Assembly (NCBI GenBank): GCA_024305405.1
Contig: JAKNDB010000107.1
Coordinates: 5,243,331-5,307,330 of the forward strand
Origin: Dirofilaria immitis
Lineage: Eukaryota > Nematoda > Chromadorea > Rhabditida > Onchocercidae
DNA length: 64,000 nt
Direction: 5' to 3'
Part shown: positions 49,632 to 63,246 of the stretch, one piece after another
Numbering within the stretch: position 1 is the first letter of the stretch
Layout: every line of letters starts with the position of its first letter
The notes under the pieces: generated by a model
Told to the model about the DNA's origin: nothing
The model's input: the letters and a program-made list of their open reading frames with translations, nothing else
Database searches by the model: none
Position numbers and translations under genes: made by a program

Positions 49632-52600
49632 CAAAGTTTCAAGAAGTGATGTATCGGTTTGCGTTGATTTTACACGTTGCAGTCCACGTAGTTCAACTTT
49701 TTCATAATTTGCTTTTTACCTAATTCTGGCATAATTTTATACAACAGGTGATTTTTCAACGACATTTCTGACAAGATTTTGTCGAAGCTTATCAATGGTT
49801 GATCATCTTCTATAATACGAATTAACTATTTAATTAATAAAGAAATAATTAGTGAAATTATATCGAAGTAATTATATTAGCATTTAACATTTGTTAGAAA
49901 TAGAAATTTTAAATTATTTATTCAAGAGATGCTTTTATCATATTAAATATATACATATATTCCTCTTTTGATCTTATATACATTATTTTGTTCTTAAGAT
50001 CCTTTTGAAAAAGTATAACTATATTATCTAAGTTAATATATAACTATCTTATCTAAGGTAACAACAGTATAACTATCTTATCTAAATTAATATATAACTA
50101 TCTTATCTAAGATAACAACATAATTTGACATAAACTGAATTTTAATATTTAGACAATTCTGTCTTTTTTCGAATTCAATTTAATTTAAATTTAATTATTG
50201 AAAATTTAAATGTGACTTTATATTTCGATGAAATATTATTTTGGTTTGTAAGATTCAATTTTGAAAATAGTCCAAAATTTAAATTTTTCACATTTCATGA
50301 CAAATTTATAATAGTTTTTGAGAAAATTTATAACAGTGTCACATATTCCGGAACTTAACCTTTTGCAATATGCTATATTAAGTTATGTTCTTTTGTGTAC
50401 CGATACTTTTTAAGTTAATTAATTAACTTTTTGATAGCTCCTGCTTGGTGACATCATTATCATCCAAACCATCATTATCATCACTATCATCATTATCATT
50501 TCCGCTGCCATAGTGAATAAAACTATCATATTCATCGCATTTTGCATCTTTTAAAGCATTTTTATATTCATCATCGATATTTGCATCTATTCCCTTGAAA
50601 AATTCATCAATTTTTTAAAATTTTCTTGAAAATTAAAAGTTTATATTTTTGATGTGAAATTTTTTTAGTCATCACAGAATGAATTCGAAATGGCAAATTT
50701 TGAGTGAGAGTAATTAATTTTTTCAAAAACAACTTCGAACTTATCTTCATTTTATTAAAATTTATCTGAATGAATATATTGATATTGCAAATAAAAAATA
50801 TTACAAACAATTTTTAAAACTGTTTGTAATATTTTTTAATGGAATGATAAATTTAGCATAAATTTAGAAAAATTGAAGCATTAACTAATTCAAATTTCTT
50901 TTAAATAATAATTAATGGTGATGAATAATATGAAAAAGAAAATGGATCATTTCATCATAAATGTTAAATTTAGATCTGGAATTTATTTAAAAAATAATTT
51001 TAATAAGCGAAGTTTGTTATTAAATTAATTACCGTGGCTAATGCTTCAATTTGTTGCTGTATCACACTAATAACAGTTGACACCAATGAAAGACCAATTA
51101 GAAGACATATCGCAATATGGGCAATGTAATCTGGTTTACTCGGTAATACATCACCAAATCCGATTGTTGTAAATGATATTAATGTAAAATAAAGTGATGT
51201 ACCTAAAAAGTAACAAAGTTAATTTTCATTTATCAATTAATAAGTTAGCATAGATGGTACATCATTACGCTATATATATGTAGATATCGATTAAACATAA
51301 AACTTTGCGTGGAGACGTTGCAATTGAATTATCTGATACTTTTGATGCATTTTTTTTTTTTGCTTTTATTTTATATATATGCAAAGGAAAAAATCTTTGG
51401 AAAAAATAAATTATATTTTAAATAATAAAAATTTAGATTGATAAATTACATAAGAAAAAAACATTGATTACGTTATATATATATATTTTTAAATGGAATA
51501 CAGAACACGTTATAAATTGAAATAACTTATTATGATATGAAAGATTCATTCATCTTTTACATCAATTGATGCATTCATTTTTTCTCTCTCTCTTTTCGCA
51601 TATATACAACAATTAAGTAATTTGTGAAAAAATTAATTATTCAAAAATTTGATTTAAATGAATTAATAGCAAATATATAATGTAAATAACGTTATATATA
51701 TATATTTTTTAATGTAAATTAACGTAAATTTTACAACAAATATTCATCAAAAAAATAAAATGGTACATCGAAATGTAAAAATTATGTCATTCCTAATAGA
51801 TCTGATTTTTTTTTACATCATATTTGGGAAACGAATAAATCATCCAGAAAAAAAAACAATCGTATTCAAAATAAATTAAATGATTAAATAATTTGAAAAA
51901 GTTAAAGTCAAAAATGGCATTTGAAAAAAATGAATAAATGAATATCATAGTAAAATGTAAACCATTTTTTTTAAATGATAACTGATAATAAAATTTGACT
52001 TACCATAAGACCAATCATTTTCAAGAACGAGAAATAAGGCGGCGCAAATGAATGCCCAAATAATTGTAATTAAAATTAGAACACCTACCGGAAATTTAAG
52101 TAATTGCTCATTTTCATCTAAAATATTCGCACTCGTCTCTGATAATGACATCTTTTGTTCCTTAAAAAAAAAAAAAAACAATAACAATAACAAAAGCAAA
52201 ATGAGTGGAAAATGAAAAACTAAGCCATCCATAAAATTCGTGAACTTTTGATAATTCGATTTGATTGTTCTTAATTATTAATTATAATAATTCGATTTAA
52301 TTGTTCTTAATTATTAATTATAATAATTCGATTTAATTGTTCTTAATTATTAATTAATTTTTGATTCCAAATAAAATATAAACTTTTAGATCACTTTATT
52401 CGATTATTTTCAAAAATAAATTAAAATTTCATATTATTATTTAATGAATCATTGGAACACTCATTTTCTTGGAACCGAAATGTTGTGATAAGATTTCAAT
52501 AATTAATAATAACTGTGATAAGATTTCAATAATTAATAATAGTTGTGATAAGATTTCCATAATTAATAATGAAATAATCAAAAATACTAATTATCGATTA

Positions 52601-55051
52601 GAATTTCTTTCCAATATATGCGAAAATGGTTGCTTCGAATATTTTCATACTTTAGTTAATGTAAATAAAATGAAATATAAATTAATTAAAAAAGATCTTC
52701 TTCGTTAATGAAAGCAATGGCTGTAGGATTTATTATTTTTTTATTTCTAATTGAAATTAAATTTTATTTAATTGATTTTTAAAATTCATCTTCAGCATTA
52801 ATTCCCATAGCAATAAATACTTTCGAAATGTTAGAAAGCTTAAATTTTCAATCATAAAGCTAAATATTAGCAAGTAATAGCCAAAAAGTTAAACTCATGT
52901 TTCTGTGTAATTTCTTGGTGATAAAACTTTTGAAGCAAAGATCAGTAGTAATCACTGTTCTTGATTATTTCTGATAGCATTTTCAGGATAAAAATCAATA
53001 ATTGTCTGAATTCGTTCTTACGATATGCTTTTCTAGATCTTTCGAGACAACTCGAGATGATCGAGCTAATGTTTTGGTTAGCATCATCCATAAAATTTTG
53101 CAAAATCGCGCGAATAAGCCACCTAACGCGATAAGTGAAAATAATGTTAACGGTATACCAAGGAATGCGTAAACTAACGTCAATAAACGTCCAAGTGCTG
53201 TTACTGGATATATATTTCCGTAACCTGAAACATATTTTCTCAAAATTTTGAATATGCAAAACAATAATATTGAAGAGAATTTAAATACTAGGTACGGAAG
53301 AATTAAAATGAAGTGTTAATGTATTGTTACTAATATTACAGAACTATATATATATATGTATATTTCATCATAATTTAATCATTTTTGGTAAATATAATAG
53401 CATAAGATTAGTACTGTATTTTATTAATATTATAGAAAAGTGTTATTTCATGCAATTTTATTTTTTAAATAAGCGAACATTTTTGAATGCTTAAAATAAT
53501 TACTCGTCAAATCTTAAAATTAAATAGTTATAGTTATGCTTCGGGAGTTGAATGATTATTAAATACATTTTGAAAATTAAAAAACATATGAAAAGTTAAA
53601 CAGTTATTAATTATACTGTAAAATGAAGTAAATTATTGATCATAGCTAAAAGGTTAAGTTTTCATTAATCATATTATAATAGTTAAATAATTACTGTTCA
53701 TAGTTGAAAGTTAATCAATTATTGATCACTTATCGAAATTGATAAGGAATTGAAGAAATTAAATTGCGCTATTTATCTTACCAATAGTTGTATAAACAGT
53801 AAGTGAGTAAAAGATCGATCCCGAAAATGTCCATTTAGCATTATCCATTGAAGGGTATCTTATTCCTAATTTTTTGCTAATTTTTTAGCATTTTGATTGT
53901 TTGATTATAAGCTTGCATCGCACTTAATCCTTTCAAATTATGTATTCGATATGCTATTTCCTGAAATGATTTTTTCATTTTTTAATTTAAAAATATATCA
54001 TGATGTAATAGCTCATATTAATCAGTTACAATTCAAAGCTGAACTTTTTGTTTGTGAAAACTTCCGCAATCCGATAAGCTTAAAATAAATTCTTTACTTC
54101 AAATAATGTGATCTTATTTACATCTAGGCTTATTACGAAATAATATACAATTTTCTTAAAAATGCTAATAATAATGAATGAATTGATTATGATTACAAAT
54201 TTACTACATAATAATAATAACAGTAGCAATAATAATAATAACAAATAAATAATAATATTAACAACAATAATAACAATAATAATAATAATGTGTAATGGAT
54301 AAATAAATAACTGATATTGATGTGGATCAAATATGCAATGCACAATAACGATAATTATAGGATATGTAATTAGCAAATAATATGTGTAATAAATGATAAT
54401 CTAGTTTATAACAAGAATAATACTAAAAATTAATTAAACGTTTTAGTAATCATATATTCTAGTCGAATTGTTCATCAATAATTAAAATTAACTGAAAATT
54501 TGAAAAATAATAAATTTTTATCGAAAATCTAAAAAATCACAAATTTTTTTCTCATTCAAAATATCGATTTAAAATTTTTAGATAAAAAAAAGAAAATAGA
54601 AATGAAGTAAAAAATATCAAAAATAATTTCAAAAGTTAAATTGAATTCAAAATTGAAAGATATTTTACATTTTTATCAAAATATACTTTTATACGACACA
54701 AACTTGTACTTAATATTATTTAAATTAGAAATTAGAAAAAACTTAAAAATAATTTCCCACTAAATTTTTCATGTCCTTACGCACAATTTATGCTAATAAT
54801 AATTTTTCAAAATAATTTGATTTATAAAATAATTAAAATTTATTAGAAATTACTTTTAAATTTACTTCAAATATTTCATGCTGTTCACGTTGTTGTAATT
54901 CAATATCTCGACGTTCATTAGGACCTTCCACGTTCATAAACATAAATGCACCAATTAACGTATATACTATTAATATTCCAAGTGGTATTAATGGACGAAG
55001 ACCAATCGTTATAAATGCGTGAATATTTTTAATTGCACGTGCTATAGGCAT
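49632..55051 (-). CDS. two-pore-domain (TWK/KCNK) potassium channel
   Basis: Minus-strand exons: 54866-55051 (ATG at 55051), 53782-53960, 53022-53224, 52004-52160, 51033-51202, 50428-50593 and 49632-49809. Such subunits dimerise in the plasma membrane and carry background K+ current. Order seen: M1 ([16 protein letters not shown]), extracellular cap, first pore with selectivity filter TTIGYGN, M2 ([18 protein letters not shown]), a cytoplasmic loop with LARSSR, M3 ([19 protein letters not shown]), second pore with TTIGFGD, and M4 ([16 protein letters not shown]). An acidic Asp-rich tail ([15 protein letters not shown]) follows. Both filters are intact, so the channel should conduct K+. Exon 2 needs two extra bases in the T6 runs at 53870-53875 and 53881-53886, and exon 7 one at 49713-49717. 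With these restored the phases agree. Without the 50428 donor the protein would stop at TAA 50425-50423. The true 3' end beyond 49632 is unresolved. Confidence 0.9.
50030..50118. repeat. short tandem repeat TAACTATCTTATCTAA
   Basis: Four to five copies of a TAACTATCTTATCTAAGTTA-type unit, alternating with GATAACAACA, lie just downstream (lower coordinates) of the 50428-50593 channel exon, within its intron. Confidence 0.7.
52259..52350. repeat. 33-bp tandem repeat, three copies
   Basis: Three nearly identical head-to-tail copies of a unit beginning TTCGATTT(G/A)ATTGTTC and continuing TTAATTATTAATTA are seen. They lie in the channel intron between 52160 and 53022. Confidence 0.85.
52484..52572. 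repeat. 30-bp tandem repeat, three copies
   Basis: Three copies of TGTGATAAGATTTC(A/C)ATAAT with a TAATAATA(A/G) tail lie in the same intron as the repeat at 52259, but are unrelated to it. They create the apparent plus-strand open frame at 52469-52708. Confidence 0.85.
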
Positions 55052-58000
55052 ATTTTACACGTAAATTTATCTATAATTTGCAAACACTTTTTAATTTTAT
55101 TTTATTCCATTTTTAAATATTCTTCGTTACACGTTTGACGCATACACTTATGCCATATTTTAATGAATTGTTGATACGTTTAAAATTAAATACTTAAAGT
55201 CATATATTTATGATCAATAAATTTGCTATTTAAAATCAATTGATATGTTAACTAAACGAATGGATCATTTATGGCTTAAATTTGATGTATTTATAGTTGA
55301 AAAATAATGCAATTTTAAACGAATAAACGATTAGGAACCAAAGAATCAAATAATTCGATAATTTCAATGATCATTCTAAAATCATTCCATTTTAAGAATA
55401 ATTCTTATTATCAATAATTCGTGAATAATTGTTCTATAAATAAAAGATCGTTTGTAATAGAAATTAATATATAAAATTTATTTGATTAATAATTAAACCA
55501 TTAGAATTGAAAGCCATCATGGATAAATTTGTTCATTAATCGATGTTTAATTAAAACTACATTGCTTTATCAATTACTACAAACATGTAATTTTTTAATA
55601 GTTAAAAAGCCATTTTGTTAAATAACTAAGTAATCTGATTTCAAATATTGTGATAATCTTTTTTAATTCGTTATTAAATTTAACAGCATATGCTTTTTAT
55701 GAATTATTCAATTAATATGCCTAAAAATTTATTTGCTACACGTTTTTATTAATTCGAATTAAGTAATTAATGTAATCAATCAATTAATTTGAACCAGTTA
55801 TTTTAAATTGAATTTTAACCGGAAAAAAGCAAAGAAAAATGAAGAAATCTAATTTAGAATGCTATTATTAATAAATTACAAAGAAAAAAAATGAGTCGAA
55901 ATTATGGCTAAAATTTGAAACATATTATTTAGAAAAATATCACTACCATATTTATAACTTTATTTGTCTAACAAAAAATTGGAAAAATAAACAGAATAAA
56001 AAAATAAGAAATCAATAAATGAATTGTACCAGTCACCTGTTAAATACAGTATCAGTAAAAATTACTGCGGTTGGTCGTTTATTCAATATTTATTAATTTT
56101 AAATTATCAAATCAAAATAGGTAATGAAGATGAAGGAGGACGAAGCGTAATATTTGAAATGCTATAAATTGTAAGATGAAGTTTGAGAAAGAGAAAAAAG
56201 ACTTTAGCTTTAACGAAAAACACAAAGTACTGATTGCTAATTTAAACTTTTCGCATATACTTTCATCGTTTTGCTTTTCAACGAAATTTTCTTTTTTTTT
56301 TTTTTTTTGATAACGGAATAGTATGATGGGATAGGATTTGTATTTACTCAAACAGAAAGGTCAAAGTAACAATATATCACTGAACTATAAAATTCCATTT
56401 CAATACCAATGTAGTAAAATAACGCATGTAACAAGCATTTCTTGGTACAATGCAATGAGGTGCAAGCAATTAATACTCGCCAATTTGCAGCAAGAGTTCA
56501 AGAAAAGTAATCTTGTTGTATATATTGCAATATTGCATGCATGCATTTTACAGACAATCATTATTGCTTTGATAATTTGTTGTAAAAATAAAAATTAATT
56601 TTGAATTTTATCAACTTTACGATAAAGCAATAATTATGATTAATGTTATGTTAGTATTACTAATACTGTTTCATGGTATTGCTTTGATTTAATACGTAAT
56701 TTTTTCACAAATCGATGATTACTTTTATTGATAGGATAATATTCGGAAAATTTTGATAATACTTTATAATCGATGACGAAAATAGTCATAAATTAATAGT
56801 AATAGTTAGTATTTATTTCGATTAAACATAAAATATTAGCAATGATTATAATTGATGATTGATGCAGCGAATCATTGAATGTAAACTAATAATAATTATA
56901 AAAACGATATGAATAATAATAATAATAATTAGGAATTTCAAATAAAATAGTGATAACAAAATGATAACAGTCAATCACACAATAAACGAAGGATAGACAA
57001 AGAGCGTTACTCATCAAAGGGTTTTCTTGAATTATTGTTCAGTAAGGCCCAGCGTTAAACGATCGGTGTACAATCAGGCTCTACGTCCAATAGAAACAAA
57101 ATCCTTTCCTCCTCCCGGAAGAAGCGAAAAATCTTTAAATGGTGAAACAATTTCTTCCTCTTAATATCAGCAACTACCAGTCCAATAAACCTTGCCAAAT
57201 ATAATTATCTGTGAAACTTCAATCGTCTTCCCATATCAAGAAAGGGTTTTCGTTTTTTTTTTTTTTTTGACAGTAATACTAAATAGAATAGCGATAACGA
57301 TTATTCTTGTAACAAATCATCGAAATATCAATTAAAAGATTTTGAAAGCTAATAAGAGAATAATAATAATAATGGTAATAATGATAATATTAGCTTATGT
57401 TATGCAGAAAATAATTATTAAGGGAAATAATTTATGGTGAAGCAGATGGAAAAATTATTAATTAATCAATTATCGAAGTATTAAGTGTAAATAAATTATA
57501 ATCAAAAAGTCATGAGAAAAATAAAAAATAGTCATAAATAATAAACTGATTGATAGTTAAACTTAAACAGGTATGTTAAGCAGTCTAAGTAACGCTTAAC
57601 AGCTGTTAGTTGATAGATAATTTATTTTGTTTCATCTTTTGAAAAAGACTTTGAAGTAGAAATTTGCAATATAGCTTTATATTTTCCCTTTTTCCTTTTC
57701 TTTACACTTTTTCTTTTTTAATATAAAAAAATATTATTGGTCTTTTAATTTTTATTATTTCAACTTCCTACATTTTTTATATAAATTTTCTCAAATTTTT
57801 TTTTCTTTTTTTGCCATTATTGTTTAAGAAAATTTTAAAAAGAAGAAATCCTAATCGATTTGTTTGATGCAACTGTTGTTTTTATAATGATTTATTTTAC
57901 CATTTTAACTTATTATCTTATCATTTGTTTTATAAAAATTGTTTTATTTAATTAAAATATCATTTAAGCATTTTAAGGCCAATAATTTACCAAAATTTTT

Positions 58001-59835
58001 CCTGAAGAAAACAGTATGACTACTAATTTTAATTTTAAAACATATTCCACTTTTAATGATGAGAGTTGATATTTTAATATATTCACTTTTAATTTAAAAC
58101 ATATTCACTTTTAATGATAGATAAGATTGATCGATTGATTAAATGGTAAATGAAGGAATTAAATTAAACATAATTTAAGTTCAACTTTTTTTAGCTTCTA
58201 ATAAATAAATTATGTACAAAATGAAAAATCCGATGAGATTTATATGTTTCAAAAGAATTTCCTTTTTTCTTTACATTTGTGATATATTGAGAAAACACAC
58301 CTGTTTCCTTGATTTTATCTAGAAGAATAAAACTTTCTTGCAGTCTTTTTTACGTTATCAATTTAAAGTTATGATGAAAATATAAATACTTATAATTAGT
58401 TATGATTAGATTTTTGAGTAATCATTTCTCGAAATATTATGTATAGTTATCATGTGATATGAAAATGGATTTGATATAATTAACTTCATATTATGATTTT
58501 AGTGAGAGAAAAAGAGTTCGAAGCAAAAAATTTGAATTGCAATAACTTTTCCAATCAAAATAGAATTTGAATTATATTTCAGTGAATTAAATTATTTATT
58601 TGAATTGTTTGTACTTTAATTTTTATAAATACAACTATGTTATTAGCATATGCGTAATAATTTTTCAAATAAGCCAAATAATCTCGTCCATAATTTTCAT
58701 AGATATAATAATATATGCTAAACAACTCGTCCATAATTTTTTCATAGATATAATAATAATATGCCAAATAATCTCGTCCATAATTTTTTTCATAGATATA
58801 ATAATAATATGCCAAATAATCTCGTCCATAATTTTTCATAGATATAATAATAATATGCCAAATAATCTCGTCCATAATTTTTCATAGATATAATAATAAG
58901 TATTTTATAATATTTACTTTTTCTATCGATATGGCTCAATGTGATGTTAGTGATACATTCGTGCTAAAAAGTTTCTTATTATATTTTGCTTTATTTCAAT
59001 CTAACATTACATGATGGGAATTGTTAAGAAATCAAAGAAAAGAAACAAATAATAGATTTGAATTGAAATGTGCCTAGGCCTCAAATCAACTTAATAATAG
59101 ACTTGTAGCATAGCTTAGCTGTTATTCCCTTTTGCAATATCATTAGAGGAAGTAATATAGAAGTTTTTATTTCCCCAATAAATGAAGAAATTAATTTTTT
59201 TCAACTTTTGTCAATATTTTCGGAGATTTAAAAAAAAAAAAAAAAAAGACTAAGCATTTTGACGACTTACTTTAATTTGACATTTCCATCATGATAGCAT
59301 TTCAATTTCACATAGTATGTTTAAAATAACGATCAAATAAAATGTTTCATAGGAAAGATTATCATTTAATAATAAATTAAATGAAATAAAAATAAATAAA
59401 TTGCAGTTCAGAGTCAATATCAGAATTCTTTATTGAATTTCACCGAAATTTTATTAAATTTTAAAGAAGAAATAAAAATAAATTAGTATTTCTTGAAATT
59501 TCAGTGAAGCTTTGAGAAAGTTGTTCTTAATAAAATTATAAATCACAATTTCGGAAAAAAGCAGAGAAAAAAGAAAATTTAAAACTCTGAAAGAGAAAAT
59601 AAGAAATAGTTGAAATAAAATTTTATTAATTCAAATGAAAGGAGTTTAAAAAACGTTTGCATTCAAACATATCAAATTATGCCAGCAATTTTGAAAGTAT
59701 TCTAATTTCAAAATATTAACTGATAATATTGAAATGAATTAGAATAAACGGGAGTAATTATCATATATTATAATTTTGCCATTGTTATTATAATTACATC
59801 GTGTAAAATTTATATTTTTTAATTAAAAATTTCAA
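55052..59835. other. intergenic region upstream of the channel gene
   Basis: No gene was recognised. A GC-richer patch at about 57000-57240 could be a noncoding 5' exon or promoter of the channel gene, about 2 kb upstream of its ATG. A duplicated ATATTCACTTTTAAT unit is at about 58030-58120, a minisatellite at 58673-58898, and an A19 run near 59229-59247. The open frame at 56338-56598 has no supporting feature. Confidence 0.45.
58673..58898. repeat. 47-bp minisatellite, five copies
   Basis: Five tandem units each contain AATCTCGTCCATAATTTT, then TCATAGATATAATAATAATA and GCCAAAT. They differ mainly in the length of the T run. Both strands show repetitive open frames that are only the translation of this repeat. 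Confidence 0.9.
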
Positions 59836-62818
59836 CTAGATCATCATATTACTGGTACTATTTTGAGATGCTAATTTCGATGATTCTGATGATTCTGTAT
59901 TACTTGACGTATTATGCACTGTCTTTGATTTCTTGCTTGCATTATATAGCAACTGAACTGGATCAGGCCGGGTTATTAAAAGTGCGGCACGTGGCATTTA
60001 CGTGGTACTGATATATCGTAAATTCTCTTCCCATTTCTTCCGTCAAACGTATCACCGTTTTAATCACTGATGTATTATAACCGCCAATAGCATAGAAATA
60101 ATTTCCATTTTGCAATTCTAAAATTTGATCTAATAATAATGAATTTTGTAAAAATCAAGCAGCATTTTGCTTAACATAAGTTAATGTCAATTTTATTTAT
60201 TATTTATACTGACTAAAACTAATATCAAATTTTGAAATTATATTATAAAGATAAAAGCCTAAACATATATCATTACAGTTAAATGATTTGTTCTATAAAA
60301 TTCTCAATTCTTATTTAATTTCTGATATTTATTTGTTGCTAATTAAAAATGAAAATTTTAGCACTTTACCTAAATTGATAATCAGAAATAATCTTTAATC
60401 TTAACATCATTGCAATAAATAAAATCTGATAAAACTTTAGAGGAAAAAAAAGAAATTCAAAACATGTGAAATATTTCAAAAATACTTCTTACCTTGTGTA
60501 ATGGTACTGGTTCCGACGTTTACTGTATGATACTTCCAATCGTAAGATTTGACACTGTTTAATCGATTAGTTACCATCAAATCCACCAGCGATCGGCATG
60601 AAATCTGTATCCGCAGCATGCCAAAACCTAGAATATGATGAGTCCTAAAGCAGTAGGCTTTGATTTTAAACAACTTAAAATTTCCTTTTATTTTTTCTTC
60701 TGTCATGCAAAAACTCAAATATAGATTATATTTAGGGTTGCAAAAGCTAATTAAGCATTTATCTCAAAACCAAATGAATAAAGTGAATATATCTTTGTTT
60801 AAAATCACCAATTAAATAGCAAAAATTTCAATATGTCTAAGCTAGAGCAATGAGGAATAAATTATGGAACAGCGTCACTTATGATAAAAAATCTGTTAGA
60901 TAGAAATGTCGAACAGAAAGATTTTTAAAATATTTTATTAGCACTGCCAAGTTAGTAATCTATGAAATTTAATTCAAAAGGTAATTTTATTTCAATACAA
61001 TAAAACCTCTATTGGAATAATTATTTACTGATCTCGGTGAATTCATATGTGCAACTCAGTCCAAATGTCCATTTCCGGTATGTACATTTCAACAGTTTGC
61101 AATACGGTTTCACCTGGTATATCCACCAGCAATGTACATTTACCACTCATTGCACATGCTGCACAGCCGGATCGCCTTTGAATCATATTTGCACCACACA
61201 CTTGAAGATTATACACTTTGCTTGAATTATCTTCAAATTTCGCTAAATTTAATTTTTCTTATTAAATATAGCAATAAAAAGTAATGTAAAAATAATAATT
61301 AATTTAATAAAGTAATCCAATAACCGGATTTTTGTCCATTGATTTTTATGAGCATCATATATTTCAGCAGTTGAAGTCTAGAGCGACCATCTGAACCACC
61401 AGCAACTTAATAATGTATCAGACTACACTTCACATGCTGATATATACATCTGGCAAAATTTTATTTTTCATTTCAATTAATCTGATCCGGTCATTGAAAA
61501 AAAAGTATTCAATAGATAGGAAAAAGAAAGTACAGATCAAATATGTTTATATAGATAAAATCTTGATAGATTGAGTTAAAAAGAGAAAGATCAAATTAAT
61601 TCTTGAATAAATCAAGAAAAGAATGGATAAATGAAGAAAGAGTGGATTAAAAAAAGTTAAAACAGCCAAAAAGATGATCAGTGTTTATACATATATGTAT
61701 AATTTGAAAAGTAGATGAAGTTAGCGCAAATAAATCAAATTAATTAAATGGATTAGAAAATAAATAAAAAATTAAGTGGATCAAAAATATATATCATTCA
61801 TGGATAAAAATATCAAATTAAATAAGAAACAGTCAAATTAAAAAAGTAGATCGAACAGCAATTAGATGCATTTTCATATGGATGAAACTTAAAAGCTGAA
61901 TCAATTCAGCTTTATTAAATTAGTAACAGTTCGAATTATTTAACTGAAAAGACAGAATATTAAGATATCACTTTATAAGAATATTATAATCATCACGCAA
62001 ATCTAACGCTATATTTTTAAATACTACAAAGTACAGTATTCAATTTGACCATATCATTTTCGTTGAAAATGTACTGTAATATATGATAAATTGTAATGTT
62101 TTAATAGTTTCATGTAAAATAAATACTTATCTAGCATGATGCATTGGAGCTAATTCACACCATTTCTTTGTTTCGCTATCATAGCAGCGCACTGTATTGA
62201 AATATTGCGTTCCTTCGAAACCACCAATAATATACAATTTCTAAACATAATATTAATATTTGAAATTTAAAAACTTTAATAATAATTGAATCGTATATGC
62301 AATAGTTAAAGTAAATTTTTCAATGAAGAAATATAATGAAATCACTCTTCCTATTGTAAACTTGAATTAATATCTACTAATTTTTTTCATAATTAATTGA
62401 TCATTTCTGTAGTAAAAAATTTTACATTATTTATAACAATGCATTCATGATAAGCCACTTTACGATTATCTTCAAGCATTTCAACACGTCGCCACTTATT
62501 ATCATTAATATCTAGTATTTCAACAATATTTGATGGTCCACTTTTTTCCCATCCACCGATAACTATTAACAAATCACGCTGAATTCTTGGTTTGATTTTC
62601 GTGACCATATCGTATTTTGATCATCGATAATGTTATCTTGAAATGTATAATAATCCTTTTAATTTCGCTTCTGAAGTTCTACCCCCTCTTTTCTTTATTT
62701 TCTTCAAATTTGATATCAAAATTAGCCTTTTTAAATTCAATACTGTGCAACGAAATAGGACAGATTTGCTAATATATTGCTTATTTGAAATTCGCAGATA
62801 CAGCTATTTCATGCTACT

Positions 62819-62820
<2 letters not shown>

Positions 62821-62867
<47 letters not shown>
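62821..62867. repeat. (AT)n microsatellite
   Basis: A pure AT dinucleotide run of about 47 bp lies within the intron-like space between Kelch exons. Confidence 0.95.
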
Positions 62868-62869
<2 letters not shown>

Positions 62870-63209
62870 TTATATGTACAATTTAATAGAATAGAATTTA
62901 TTAGTTGCCTTAGAAATTAATAATTTACTTCTCAAAGTTTTTGGAAATTGTCAATTATGATGTTTTGTTTTTCTTATTAATTAAGCTTATTTTAGTTTTT
63001 ATGTTATATTATCAGCAATCGTAAATTACTGTAATTTATAATATGATCATTTTCATAGTAAATTATAAATCACGAAATAAAAATTATTGTTGATTTCTCA
63101 TATCAATTATTTGTTATTCTCCATTTTGTTATGCATTTGAATGAATAAAACTAATGGTAATAATAAAAATAATGAGCATAATAAAACAATAATAATAAAG
63201 ATAAAGATA

Positions 63210-63246
63210 GTAATGACAATAATAATAATAATAATAATAATAATAT
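63210..63246. repeat. (AAT)n microsatellite
   Basis: A run of about a dozen AAT units sits in a longer AAT/CAATGACAATA-rich stretch (63150-63320). Confidence 0.85.

Noticed and set aside
57000..57240. GC-richer patch considered as a tRNA or small RNA gene.
   Set aside because: No cloverleaf, no B-box-like GGTTCGAATCC and no internal promoter could be found.
58579..58887. 95-98-codon frames on both strands with repeated Tyr/Asp-rich units.
   Set aside because: They are the translation of the 47-bp minisatellite.
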